Below are positions 35,906 to 42,461 of a DNA stretch of 64,000 bases, in pieces. Positions within the stretch are counted from its first letter, which is position 1. The number at the start of each line of letters is the position of its first letter. The notes below the pieces were generated by a model. That model was not told the origin of the DNA. It saw nothing but the letters and a program-made list of their open reading frames with translations, and ran no database searches. Origin of the DNA: an uncultured Cryomorphaceae bacterium. GTDB lineage: Bacteria > Bacteroidota > Bacteroidia > Flavobacteriales > Schleiferiaceae. The stretch lies in the NCBI GenBank assembly GCA_902614915.1, contig CACMMX010000006.1, forward strand, positions 1 to 64,000. Direction: 5' to 3'. The position numbers and the translations under genes are program-made.

Positions 35906-36016
35906 CTTTATTTTTTAACTAGGCTTGTAGCCTAATTTACCAGATACCTGATGCTAAAAACACCAGCTAAGGCAATATAGTTGAAGAAAAAAGCATCCCT
36001 AATTGAGATGCCTTTT
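35906..36016. repeat. 109-bp intergenic repeat, copy A
   Basis: The segment 35936-35995 matches 39032-39090 in about 47 of 60 positions, including an almost unbroken 21-base stretch (ACACCAGCTAAGGCA then TATAG). It runs into a hairpin just as the other copies do. Its 5' third (35906-35935) is more diverged. It lies between the esterase gene and the converging small gene at 36177. Confidence 0.6.
35988..36016. terminator. Hairpin terminator within repeat copy A
   Basis: Arms 35988-35997 and 36007-36016 pair as GCATC/GATGC plus A/T pairs, with one bulged C and a 9-base loop. The minus-strand side gives the longer U-tract (GATGCTTTTTT). It sits between the ends of converging genes at 35883 and 36177, so it may serve both. 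Confidence 0.6.
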
Positions 36017-36176
36017 GTGAGTCTTTTTATCCTTCTTTCGAACTTTTTAAAAGATTTATAGATATGAAACTGCATCTTTTAAAACAGTAAAATTCTTTAT
36101 TATCCTTTCATAACTAATTCGTTTGTGCAAGAGTAAAGAAAGGTGTAAAAGACACTAATAATTTTTGTGCTTTTAT

Positions 36177-36461
36177 CTATCTAGCATCTTTCCCATTATC
36201 TCTATTCATACTAACGTATTTGTCTATACGCCAATACATCAAATTTCTTATTTTATTATATTCTACTTGTGAAGTATTGTATTTTCTAACCTCGCCTGTT
36301 ACCCTGTTTATTGAAAGAGGCTTGGTTTTATGAAATTCCCAAACGAAAGATTCTGGTGCTCCAGAATTTATATTTGGTTGTTGTAAACTACTTGCCATTA
36401 ATAAACTCATTATTCCTATTCCTGCAAAAATCCCTAATACTTTATCTGTCCAATTCTTCAT
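36177..36461 (-). CDS. Hypothetical small exported protein
   Basis: Unrecognised 94-residue protein with an N-terminal hydrophobic segment (about 8-24, IFAGIGIMSLLMASSL) that could be a signal peptide or anchor. A charged mature part rich in Lys, Arg and Asn follows. It shares an almost identical 60-bp leader with the next gene upstream on the strand (36603), which argues that it is a genuine expressed gene rather than a chance frame. Function unknown. Confidence 0.6.
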   Translation of the reverse strand: MKNWTDKVLGIFAGIGIMSLLMASSLQQPNINSGAPESFVWEFHKTKPLSINRVTGEVRKYNTSQVEYNKIRNLMYWRIDKYVSMNRDNGKDAR

Positions 36462-36470
36462 AATTTAAAG

Positions 36471-36530
36471 TTTAAAATTTGGCTATCAAGGGACAAAGAC
36501 TATGCCGCAGAAGTGAAGCAGTTGGATGTT
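36471..36530 (-). repeat. 60-bp leader repeat, copy 1
   Basis: Matches 36815-36874 in 54 of 60 positions. On the minus strand it ends in GCCAAATTTTAAA ten bases before the ATG of the 36177 gene. It contains an imperfect inverted repeat around CTTCTGCGG. It lies between the Kazal-like gene's terminator and the next gene's start. Confidence 0.8.
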
Positions 36531-36552
36531 AAGGATTTACCAGAGTTGTAAA

Positions 36553-36578
36553 TAAAAAGCCCCCACCGAAGTGAAGAC
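36553..36578 (-). terminator. Terminator of the Kazal-like lipoprotein gene
   Basis: On the minus strand the arms GTCTTCAC (36571-36578) and GTGGGGGC (36559-36566) enclose a TTCG tetraloop and pair over 8 bp with three G-T pairs, followed by TTTTTATTT. It begins 24 bases after the stop at 36603. Confidence 0.8.
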
Positions 36579-36602
36579 TGAATTTAGTAGCACAAATACT
36601 GC

Positions 36603-36812
36603 TTATTCATCACAAGCTCCTTCACGATATTCGTAAATTCCGTGACATTCCGCGTCTTCCGGGTTGCTGTAAGTAACATCGTTGCATCCGCAGACTGGTT
36701 GATAATAAAATGGAATTGCACCATTACAAGGTTCTTCAATACATTCACCCCTATCCCTATCACAAGAGATGAGCATTACACCAAGAATTGCTGTGGCGAT
36801 TAGAGCTTTCAT
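36603..36812 (-). CDS. Lipoprotein with Kazal-like domain
   Basis: 69-residue lipoprotein: signal with lipobox LISC, lipidated Cys17, then a single compact Cys-rich domain. Six further cysteines are at 24, 29, 41, 43, 56 and 67. The text YQPVCGCNDVTYSNPEDAEC followed by a closing G-A-C is the Kazal-type serine protease inhibitor pattern as found in Bacteroidota (PVCGCDGVTY-like); the usual Cys after TYxN is replaced, and C43 is the extra one typical of bacterial forms. The protein would sit on the outer membrane and might inhibit host or competitor proteases, which is inference. Its 60-bp leader is shared with the 36177 gene. Confidence 0.8.
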   Translation of the reverse strand: MKALIATAILGVMLISCDRDRGECIEEPCNGAIPFYYQPVCGCNDVTYSNPEDAECHGIYEYREGACDE

Positions 36813-36814
36813 AG

Positions 36815-36874
36815 TTTAAAATTTGGCTATTAAGGCGCAAAGACTGTGCCGCAGAAGCGAAGCAGTTAGATGTT
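36815..36874 (-). repeat. 60-bp leader repeat, copy 2, spanning a stop-to-start junction
   Basis: 90 percent identical to copy 1. It begins inside the last codons of the HsdR-N-like gene (stop at 36866-36868) and ends three bases before the ATG of the Kazal-like gene, so the whole intergenic space is the repeat. The minus strand reads AACATCTAACTGCTTCG at one end and GCCAAATTTTAAA at the other. Confidence 0.8.
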
Positions 36875-37891
36875 GAGCGCACGCTTCGCAGAATCCAGTA
36901 ATAACCTCTTATAGCGAACAATATCTTCAATGCTATCTAATGAGTAAGAAACATCATCAATCGAAATGCTCAAACTCGTACTAGAAAATAACAAAGAGCA
37001 GATTACATTTCTCTTTCTGTCATCAGCAATAATATTTAATCTGGTTTTCAGGTCTTGGTATGATATTCTCTGTGCATCTATCTTTTTGTCTTGGATGAGT
37101 AATGCCTTGATGAAATGATATGCCTTGATTTCATCATCCGTCGTAATAACTCCCGTATTTCCATCTATAACCTCATCATAATATCTATCCGCTAAATCCT
37201 TTATTGAAAAAGGATTAATAAAGCTAGATAAGAGTTGCTTCCGTGAAGATGTGAGGCGGTATGAAGGATCCATTCTTTTCAGTAGAAGCTTTAGCAAATC
37301 GTCACTAGGAGATTTCAATTCCTCGTAAAGTGATTTTTGAAACAAATCAAATAGTACTTTTTCATCTGATTCCTGAACGAGAACAGAGGGTTCGATGCAA
37401 GTCCTGTGAAACTTAACTAAGGACTCAAGCTCTGAATTTGAATAATCGGATATATCAAACTCGAGGAAAGGTTCTGGATGAAGAATGTTTTGTTTGATAG
37501 TCGTTCCTACATAAAATTTATAGGCAACACCATTCGTTAAAATCCCAATTTGGGCTGAGGTTATATTACTGAAATAATTATTTAATTGACCTGCGTGCTT
37601 ATCACTCAAGTACTCATTATATTTTTTTGCTTCAATAATTATAATGGGATCAGAAGATCTTACGGTTATAGCATAATCAACCTTTTTTCTAGAACTAGAA
37701 CCAAAGTCAGCATTATATTCTGGAATCAATCCTTTATCTCTACCATATCCCAATATTTCAAGGAATGGTTCAATAAGTAGTGTTCTAGTTTGGGCTTCAT
37801 TGAGCGATTGAAGTTGTTCTGCCGTTTCTAAAAATGTTGCCTTCCCCAGTTGTCTATTTATTGATGAAGCTATTTGTTTAATTGTAGACAT
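36866..37891 (-). CDS. Orphan HsdR-N-type restriction endonuclease domain protein
   Basis: 341-residue protein whose N-terminal 150 residues fit the type I restriction HsdR N-terminal nuclease domain: LLIEPFLEILGY, then KVDYAI and the PD-(D/E)xK element with IIIIEAKKYN, followed by QLNNYFS and IGILTNGVAYKFY. No helicase motor, HsdM or HsdS is encoded next to it. The C-terminal half (190-341) is helical and unassigned. Such stand-alone proteins are frequent in defence or mobile contexts, but a role cannot be proven here. Its stop codon lies inside leader repeat copy 2. Confidence 0.82.
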   Translation of the reverse strand: MSTIKQIASSINRQLGKATFLETAEQLQSLNEAQTRTLLIEPFLEILGYGRDKGLIPEYNADFGSSSRKKVDYAITVRSSDPIIIIEAKKYNEYLSDKHAGQLNNYFSNITSAQIGILTNGVAYKFYVGTTIKQNILHPEPFLEFDISDYSNSELESLVKFHRTCIEPSVLVQESDEKVLFDLFQKSLYEELKSPSDDLLKLLLKRMDPSYRLTSSRKQLLSSFINPFSIKDLADRYYDEVIDGNTGVITTDDEIKAYHFIKALLIQDKKIDAQRISYQDLKTRLNIIADDRKRNVICSLLFSSTSLSISIDDVSYSLDSIEDIVRYKRLLLDSAKRALNI

Positions 37892-37947
37892 AGATTTTCG
37901 TTTCTACTAATCTAGTATTTAAAGGTCAAACATTAAATAGTACTGAA

Positions 37948-37972
37948 CTACTTGCCCTCCTTAAGGGCAAGT
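37948..37972. other. Stable 10-bp hairpin without U-tract
   Basis: TACTTGCCCT and AGGGCAAGTA (arms 37948-37957 and 37963-37972) pair perfectly around CCTTA. Neither strand has a T-run after it. It lies 140 bases after the TM2 gene's stop and 57 bases before the nuclease gene's start, so it could be a terminator remnant or a regulatory structure. Confidence 0.5.
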
Positions 37973-38111
37973 ACCCCAAACTGGATGATTTGCAGGAGTC
38001 AAGGCGCTATTGGTTGAAAACTCATTAGGCACAGAACTAATTGGAAAAGTTAAACAAAAGGAGTTTTAGATATTTTTTGTTAAAACCTAGGATTTACAAA
38101 TGAAGGGAAAC

Positions 38112-38903
38112 TTACCATTCAGGATTGAACTCTCCTTTAATCACCTTGATTAGATCTAAAATATACCAAACACCAAAACCTCCGAAGGAAAATAAAAACA
38201 AAGCCCCACTTTTCCATTTTCCTAGGTAAAATCTATTAATTCCAAAAATTGCTAAAACAATAGATAAGACTTTATTTGCCTTTTGCTTATTGGATTCTTT
38301 TAATGCGGCTGCGCTCGCCAAAAGTTCGCTCGGATTAAAATGAGTCAACAACTCATCCTTTTGAACTAAACCCATAGATACAAAAGAATCAATTAATTTT
38401 CCACCGGTTTCGATAAGAAAAGATTGCATTTCAGGTATCTTACCTAGTTTAGTTAAACCATCAACAGCAACACCAACTCCGGCACCGGCCACAGCAAGAG
38501 AGGCTATTTGAGTAAACGCATTGGATTTATGATTGGACCCAACCATTGCCGCCCCTATTGTCAAAGCTGCTCCTACTGCGGCAGCTTTGGCTTCCTTCTG
38601 CTTTTGCTCTTCTAACTGATGATAAAGCGAACTATATTGACTTAAAACGGTACTGAGATAATCAACAGCCTGACCTGTTAGAACTTTTCTAGATTCTTCT
38701 TCAGCTAACCCTATAGCCTTCTCAAAGCAATATTTTACCTCTTCAACACTTCTATTGACATCAAGTAACATATTTAGCTTACAAATTCCTAAACCGAAAT
38801 ATGCACTTGTTGAAGGACTTGTTGAAATTTCTGAATTGAATATTGTTTCTGCTTCAGAAAACCTACCACCTTTAATTGCTATAATAGCTAACTCATTATC
38901 CAT
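38112..38903 (-). CDS. TPR-like protein with C-terminal TM2 domain
   Basis: 263-residue protein. Residues 1-85 form TPR-like helical repeats (GRFSEAETIFN, AYFGLGICKLN). Residues 105-145 are Ala/Gly-rich and may insert in the membrane. The end is a TM2 domain: two hydrophobic helices (about 208-222 and 230-250) with the linking motif GINRFYLGKWKSGALF and a terminal aspartate in WYILDLIKV. TM2 proteins are found in all domains and their role is mostly unknown. A -7 promoter element and a palindrome lie upstream. Confidence 0.8.
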   Translation of the reverse strand: MDNELAIIAIKGGRFSEAETIFNSEISTSPSTSAYFGLGICKLNMLLDVNRSVEEVKYCFEKAIGLAEEESRKVLTGQAVDYLSTVLSQYSSLYHQLEEQKQKEAKAAAVGAALTIGAAMVGSNHKSNAFTQIASLAVAGAGVGVAVDGLTKLGKIPEMQSFLIETGGKLIDSFVSMGLVQKDELLTHFNPSELLASAAALKESNKQKANKVLSIVLAIFGINRFYLGKWKSGALFLFSFGGFGVWYILDLIKVIKGEFNPEW

Positions 38904-38923
38904 CTTCTCATACTTTTATGTTG

Positions 38924-38931
38924 CAAATTTA
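38924..38931 (-). promoter_or_regulatory. -7 promoter element for the TM2 gene
   Basis: TAAATTTG on the minus strand matches TAnnTTTG exactly, 21 bases before the ATG. No TTTG lies at the usual spacing; the nearest is 30 bases upstream, inside the palindrome. Confidence 0.5.
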
Positions 38932-38955
38932 AGAAAACTGCTGTAAAACGTGTAA

Positions 38956-38974
38956 GTGTCACAAAGAGTGACAC
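38956..38974. promoter_or_regulatory. Palindrome GTGTCAC-N5-GTGACAC, candidate operator
   Basis: A perfect 7-bp inverted repeat with a 5-base spacer, 53-71 bases before the start of the TM2 gene and 25 bases upstream of its -7 element. The size and place suit a dimeric regulator site; a terminator role is unlikely because no T-run follows. Confidence 0.4.
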
Positions 38975-39001
38975 ATTGAGTAAAAATCAACCTATTAATA
39001 C

Positions 39002-39110
39002 TAAAATCAATACACTATCTTAGAAACAATATTAACCAGACACTTTACGAGTTAAACACCAGCTAAGGCAGTATAGCTAAAGAAAAAGCACCAGTAAAAC
39101 TGATGCTTTT
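39002..39110. repeat. 109-bp intergenic repeat, copy B
   Basis: Shares its first part with copy C (39002-39026) and its second part with copies A and C (39032-39090), then runs into a hairpin. It ends four bases from the 3' end of tRNA-Asn, at the border of the accessory region. Confidence 0.65.
39084..39110 (-). terminator. Terminator of tRNA-Asn
   Basis: Arms 39084-39095 and 39099-39110 form a 12-bp stem with one G-T pair and a 3-base loop. The minus strand ends in GGTGCTTTTTC. It directly follows the tRNA and is the 3' portion of repeat copy B. Confidence 0.8.
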
Positions 39111-39114
39111 GTTG

Positions 39115-39188
39115 CTCCCCCTCTTGGGCTCGAACCAAGGACCCTCTGATTAACAGTCAGATGCTCTAACCAACTGAGCTAAGGAGGA
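39115..39188 (-). tRNA. tRNA-Asn (anticodon GTT)
   Basis: 74-base cloverleaf on the minus strand. The acceptor arms TCCTCCT and AGGGGGA pair with one T-G; the anticodon stem CTGA/TCAG region encloses CTGTTAA, giving anticodon GTT; the T-arm contains GGTTCGAGCC; the discriminator is G, as expected for Asn. It borders the accessory region. Confidence 0.96.
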
Positions 39189-39214
39189 ATGAAAGTTAAT
39201 TTTTATGTGGCCTG

Positions 39215-39246
39215 CAATAATACGGCAATCGCATATTCCCCACAAA
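39215..39246 (-). promoter_or_regulatory. Promoter of tRNA-Asn
   Basis: On the minus strand: TTTG (39243-39246), a 20-base spacer, then TATTATTG (39215-39222), one base off TAnnTTTG. The tRNA begins 27 bases downstream. Confidence 0.6.
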
Positions 39247-39360
39247 ACTTAAATAAGTTTTTTTCATTCAATGAATTGTAACCATATTTTATGTTTGGGT
39301 ACAATAGTAATCTAGCCTTATTGTGAAATCATTTTGATTGCGTAACTAAGGGTCTCCACG

Positions 39361-39368
39361 TACCTTTG
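39361..39368 (+). promoter_or_regulatory. -7 promoter element for the PfkB-family kinase gene
   Basis: TACCTTTG matches TAnnTTTG, 18 bases before the ATG at 39387. The upstream element is weaker: ATTG at a 20-base spacing, within ATTTTGATTG. Confidence 0.55.
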
Positions 39369-39386
39369 CTTAATAAATATTAAAAG

Positions 39387-40301
39387 ATGAGTTTATTGAC
39401 CGTTGGAACTATGGCGTATGATGCGATTGAAACGCCTTTTGGAAAAACAGACCGTATCCTTGGGGGCGCTGCAACATATATTGCCCTCTCAGCAAGCTAT
39501 CATATGTCCAAAAGTAACATTGTTTCTGTTGTTGGTGAAGATTTTAAACAATCGCACTTAAATCTCTTGAAGTCTAAAGGTGTCGATTTAGAGGGTGTTC
39601 AGGTTATTAAGAACGGTAAGACTTTTTTTTGGAGTGGAAAGTATGATTTAGACATGAATACTCGCGATACTATTGATACTCAATTAAATGTTCTAGCAGA
39701 ATTTAATCCAATTCTTCCCGAGGTATATAAAGATGCTCAATACTTAATGCTTGGTAATTTGATGCCGTCCATTCAACAGCGAGTTCTTGACCAACTTCCT
39801 CAACGTCCTAAGCTGGTTGTATTGGATACCATGAATTTTTGGATGGATAATTTTTGGGAAGATCTTATTGAAGCGCTCAAAGGAGTTGATGTGCTCACGA
39901 TAAATGATGAAGAGGCTAGACAATTATCAGGTGAATATAGTCTTGTTGAAGGAGCCAAGAAAATAATGGCAATGGGACCAAAATTTTTGATTATTAAGAA
40001 AGGCGAGCACGGCGCATTGCTTTTCCATGAAGACCAAATTTTTAGTGCCCCTGCCTTACCGCTGGAACAAGTTTTCGATCCAACGGGCGCTGGGGATACT
40101 TTTGCAGGCGGTTTTATTGGCTATTTGGCCAAGACGGACAACATCAGCTTTGAAAACATGAAACGTGCGGTAATATGGGGTTCAGTAATGGCTAGTTTTA
40201 CTGTAGAGAAATTTGGAACCGAGCGTATTGCGGAACTAACCAATAATGACATTAATGAACGTTTAAAGAAATTTATGTCCTTGGTAAATGTAGATATTTA
40301 G
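39387..40301 (+). CDS. PfkB-family carbohydrate kinase
   Basis: 304-residue ribokinase-fold sugar or nucleoside kinase, cytosolic. The N-terminal glycine-rich GGAATYIALSAS is the first PfkB signature; the second is DPTGAGDTFAGG, with the catalytic base D237. An NDEEA motif near residue 172 helps metal binding. The sugar cannot be assigned from sequence. It has its own promoter, directly right of tRNA-Asn, and begins the return to core-type genes. Confidence 0.9.
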   Translation: MSLLTVGTMAYDAIETPFGKTDRILGGAATYIALSASYHMSKSNIVSVVGEDFKQSHLNLLKSKGVDLEGVQVIKNGKTFFWSGKYDLDMNTRDTIDTQLNVLAEFNPILPEVYKDAQYLMLGNLMPSIQQRVLDQLPQRPKLVVLDTMNFWMDNFWEDLIEALKGVDVLTINDEEARQLSGEYSLVEGAKKIMAMGPKFLIIKKGEHGALLFHEDQIFSAPALPLEQVFDPTGAGDTFAGGFIGYLAKTDNISFENMKRAVIWGSVMASFTVEKFGTERIAELTNNDINERLKKFMSLVNVDI

Positions 40302-40454
40302 TTGTATGCGTATCCTATAAAATCATTAAAAGTTAACGTGGTTAAGCCAGCTTGTTCATTGATAGGCATACCAAGTAGAAATATTTCTTTTTAACTAGAG
40401 ATTTTATTTTACCTTTCTTTATCATTGCCGTATAAAATCTAAACCGTTCAGTTT

Positions 40455-40907
40455 TTGGAACAAACGATAACAATTAAAAAAGATCCTATTTGGCTTGTCT
40501 ATATTGGTGTGATTTTAACATTGATAGGTTCATTGAGTTTTGTACCGGCTAATCCAACCTATTGGTCGTGGGAAACCATATCGGATATTTTGTTTATTGC
40601 TTTTGTTTTTGGCTCAATTATATTAATAGTTTGCTCTCAAAAAATAGGTTGGAGGTTGACTCTTGAGGGTAATGTATTGTATTACCAAAAATTTGATTTA
40701 TACTCTTCTTGGAAAAAACGTCGATCAAGAGAATTTTCGTTGCCAATTGAAAAGATTACCTCTGCGGTGATTAAAAAAAATGTGATTCAAATTAAGTACA
40801 AATCTAATCGAGAGTTAAAGTTTAATATTCTAGGAATGCAAATGGGTGCATTTTCAAGACTTCATACGTTTTTAAATGCTCTTGCAAAAAGTTTACAGGC
40901 CCCCTAA
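40455..40907 (+). CDS. Hypothetical membrane protein with PH-like C-terminus
   Basis: 150-residue protein with two TM segments (about 14-28 and 43-62), followed by a beta-strand-rich domain (residues 68-140) like those of small bacterial PH-domain membrane proteins. The start is a TTG, because an in-frame TAA lies 12 bases upstream and no ATG precedes the first TM segment. Family not firmly recognised. It is 34 bases before the HAD hydrolase gene. Confidence 0.6.
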   Translation: MEQTITIKKDPIWLVYIGVILTLIGSLSFVPANPTYWSWETISDILFIAFVFGSIILIVCSQKIGWRLTLEGNVLYYQKFDLYSSWKKRRSREFSLPIEKITSAVIKKNVIQIKYKSNRELKFNILGMQMGAFSRLHTFLNALAKSLQAP

Positions 40908-40941
40908 ACGTGTGCTGTACACCGACTAAAAAACATTTACG

Positions 40942-41340
40942 ATGGAACGAAGTCTTTTGATAGCTATAGATTTTGATGGAACAATAGTAGAGGATGCCTT
41001 TCCAAGGATAGGCAAACGAAAACCGTTCGCCATTGAGACAATTAAGATGCTTCAAGATGATGGCCATAGGATCATACTATGGACCTATAGGCATGGAAAA
41101 CCCCTAAAAGAAGCCATTGAATTTTTAAAAGAATCAGGCATAGATTTATATGCTGTAAACAAGTCTTATCCAGAAGAACAAGATGAAATAAAAGGGTTTA
41201 GTCGCAAAATAAACGCAGATTTATTCATTGATGATAGAAATTTTGGTGGATTTCCAGGTTGGGGTGAGATTTATCAAAAATTAAGCAAAGACAAAACACA
41301 GCCTCAAAAGCCTAAATTAAGCTGGTTAAGGAGGTTATAA
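40942..41340 (+). CDS. HAD-like hydrolase, BT0820 type
   Basis: 132-residue single-domain HAD-superfamily phosphatase. The catalytic motif I is DFDGT with aspartates D10 and D12; the later acidic motif is LFIDDRNFGG near residue 95. There is no cap domain, and the length and the WTYRHGKPLKEAIEFL segment fit the BT0820-like subgroup of Bacteroidota. It may act on a sugar phosphate, since it precedes the polysaccharide cluster, but the substrate is unknown. Confidence 0.85.
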   Translation: MERSLLIAIDFDGTIVEDAFPRIGKRKPFAIETIKMLQDDGHRIILWTYRHGKPLKEAIEFLKESGIDLYAVNKSYPEEQDEIKGFSRKINADLFIDDRNFGGFPGWGEIYQKLSKDKTQPQKPKLSWLRRL

Positions 41341-41526
41341 ATATCTCTACGAATTAATTTAATCCTCAGAGTTCTCTAGAAAACTTTATATAATTACAAA
41401 AACGTTTAAGTTTAATCATATTCAAAGGATTTTAATAATTACCTTAATATATTTATCTCCTTCCCTAAGAAAAATCCCATTAAAATGTTGCGAGTTAACC
41501 AAAATTTAAGCCATAAATTATAATAG

Positions 41527-42333
41527 ATGAAACAGACAATAAACAAGATATCATTAATTGTATCAATCTGTCTAATGGCAACTAGTTGTGTTCCGATAAA
41601 AAAAATGGTTTACCTACAATCAGAAAATGATTTTACGGACAAAGTTTTTGAATACAATAAAGCTGAATATCGTCTTCAAGTAAATGACATAGTAGATGTT
41701 CAGGTTCGATCAATGAATGATGAGGCAAACAAGCTTTTTTCTGTTCAAATGCAGGGTGCAGGTCAAACCGCACAAGCGGGTGTTCAGTCAGGGGGCGATT
41801 TGTACTACATGTCTGGGTATACAATTGACCAAGATGGTAATATAGAATTGCCATTCATGGATACTATTCATGTATTGGGCTTAACACTTAAAGAAGCTCA
41901 GGCAGCTATAGATAAAAAAGTGTCGAAGCTTTTCAAAAATTACTTTCTTCAGGTCAAATTAGGTGGTATTAGGTTTAGTACTCTAGGCGAATTTAATAAT
42001 GGTGGAAAACATGTTATTCTACAAAACCAAGCTACAATATACGAGGCCATATCTCTTGCGGGTGATTTAACACCCCTTGCAAAAAGAGATGAAATTAGAT
42101 TAATTCGTCAATATCCCGAGGGCACTAAGGTTCATACGATTAATCTTTTAGACCAAAGTATCATAGGTAGTCCTTTTTATTTTATTCAGCCTAGTGACGT
42201 TTTGTACGCTGAGCCTCTCCCTCAAAAAGCATATGGATTTGGTGTGACAGGGGCACAAACGATTACTACTTTAGTGAGTGCATTAAGCAGTTCTTTAGCT
42301 TTATACCTTACAATAATTTCTTTGGGTCAATAA
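41527..42333 (+). CDS. Polysaccharide export lipoprotein, Wza/GfcE type
   Basis: 268-residue outer-membrane lipoprotein of the polysaccharide biosynthesis/export family, which forms the channel through which capsule or exopolysaccharide leaves. Lipobox ATSC with Cys21; the poly-export (PES) domain includes YRLQVNDIVDVQV, and a SLBB-like domain follows (FSTLGEFNNGGKH). A hydrophobic tail (about 245-265) crosses the membrane, as in Wza. The usual inner-membrane tyrosine kinase partner (Wzc) is not adjacent. It opens the plus-strand sugar-nucleotide gene run. Confidence 0.9.
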   Translation: MKQTINKISLIVSICLMATSCVPIKKMVYLQSENDFTDKVFEYNKAEYRLQVNDIVDVQVRSMNDEANKLFSVQMQGAGQTAQAGVQSGGDLYYMSGYTIDQDGNIELPFMDTIHVLGLTLKEAQAAIDKKVSKLFKNYFLQVKLGGIRFSTLGEFNNGGKHVILQNQATIYEAISLAGDLTPLAKRDEIRLIRQYPEGTKVHTINLLDQSIIGSPFYFIQPSDVLYAEPLPQKAYGFGVTGAQTITTLVSALSSSLALYLTIISLGQ

Positions 42334-42461
42334 TAGTATTTGATCATTTGGAATAAAATGATAGAATACATAGTGCGGAAATCTTACTGAATGACATTTT
42401 AAGAGAAAATGATTGGGCTTTAAAGTATAATTGATGATAAGATTTTTTAGAATCATAAAGA

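Noticed and set aside
36471..36874. The 60-bp repeats as integron attC sites
   Set aside because: RYYYAAC-like ATCTAAC/ATCCAAC is present at one end, but the complementary GTTRRRY end and a proper folded stem are not, and no integron integrase is in the window. Kept only as a cassette-like arrangement.
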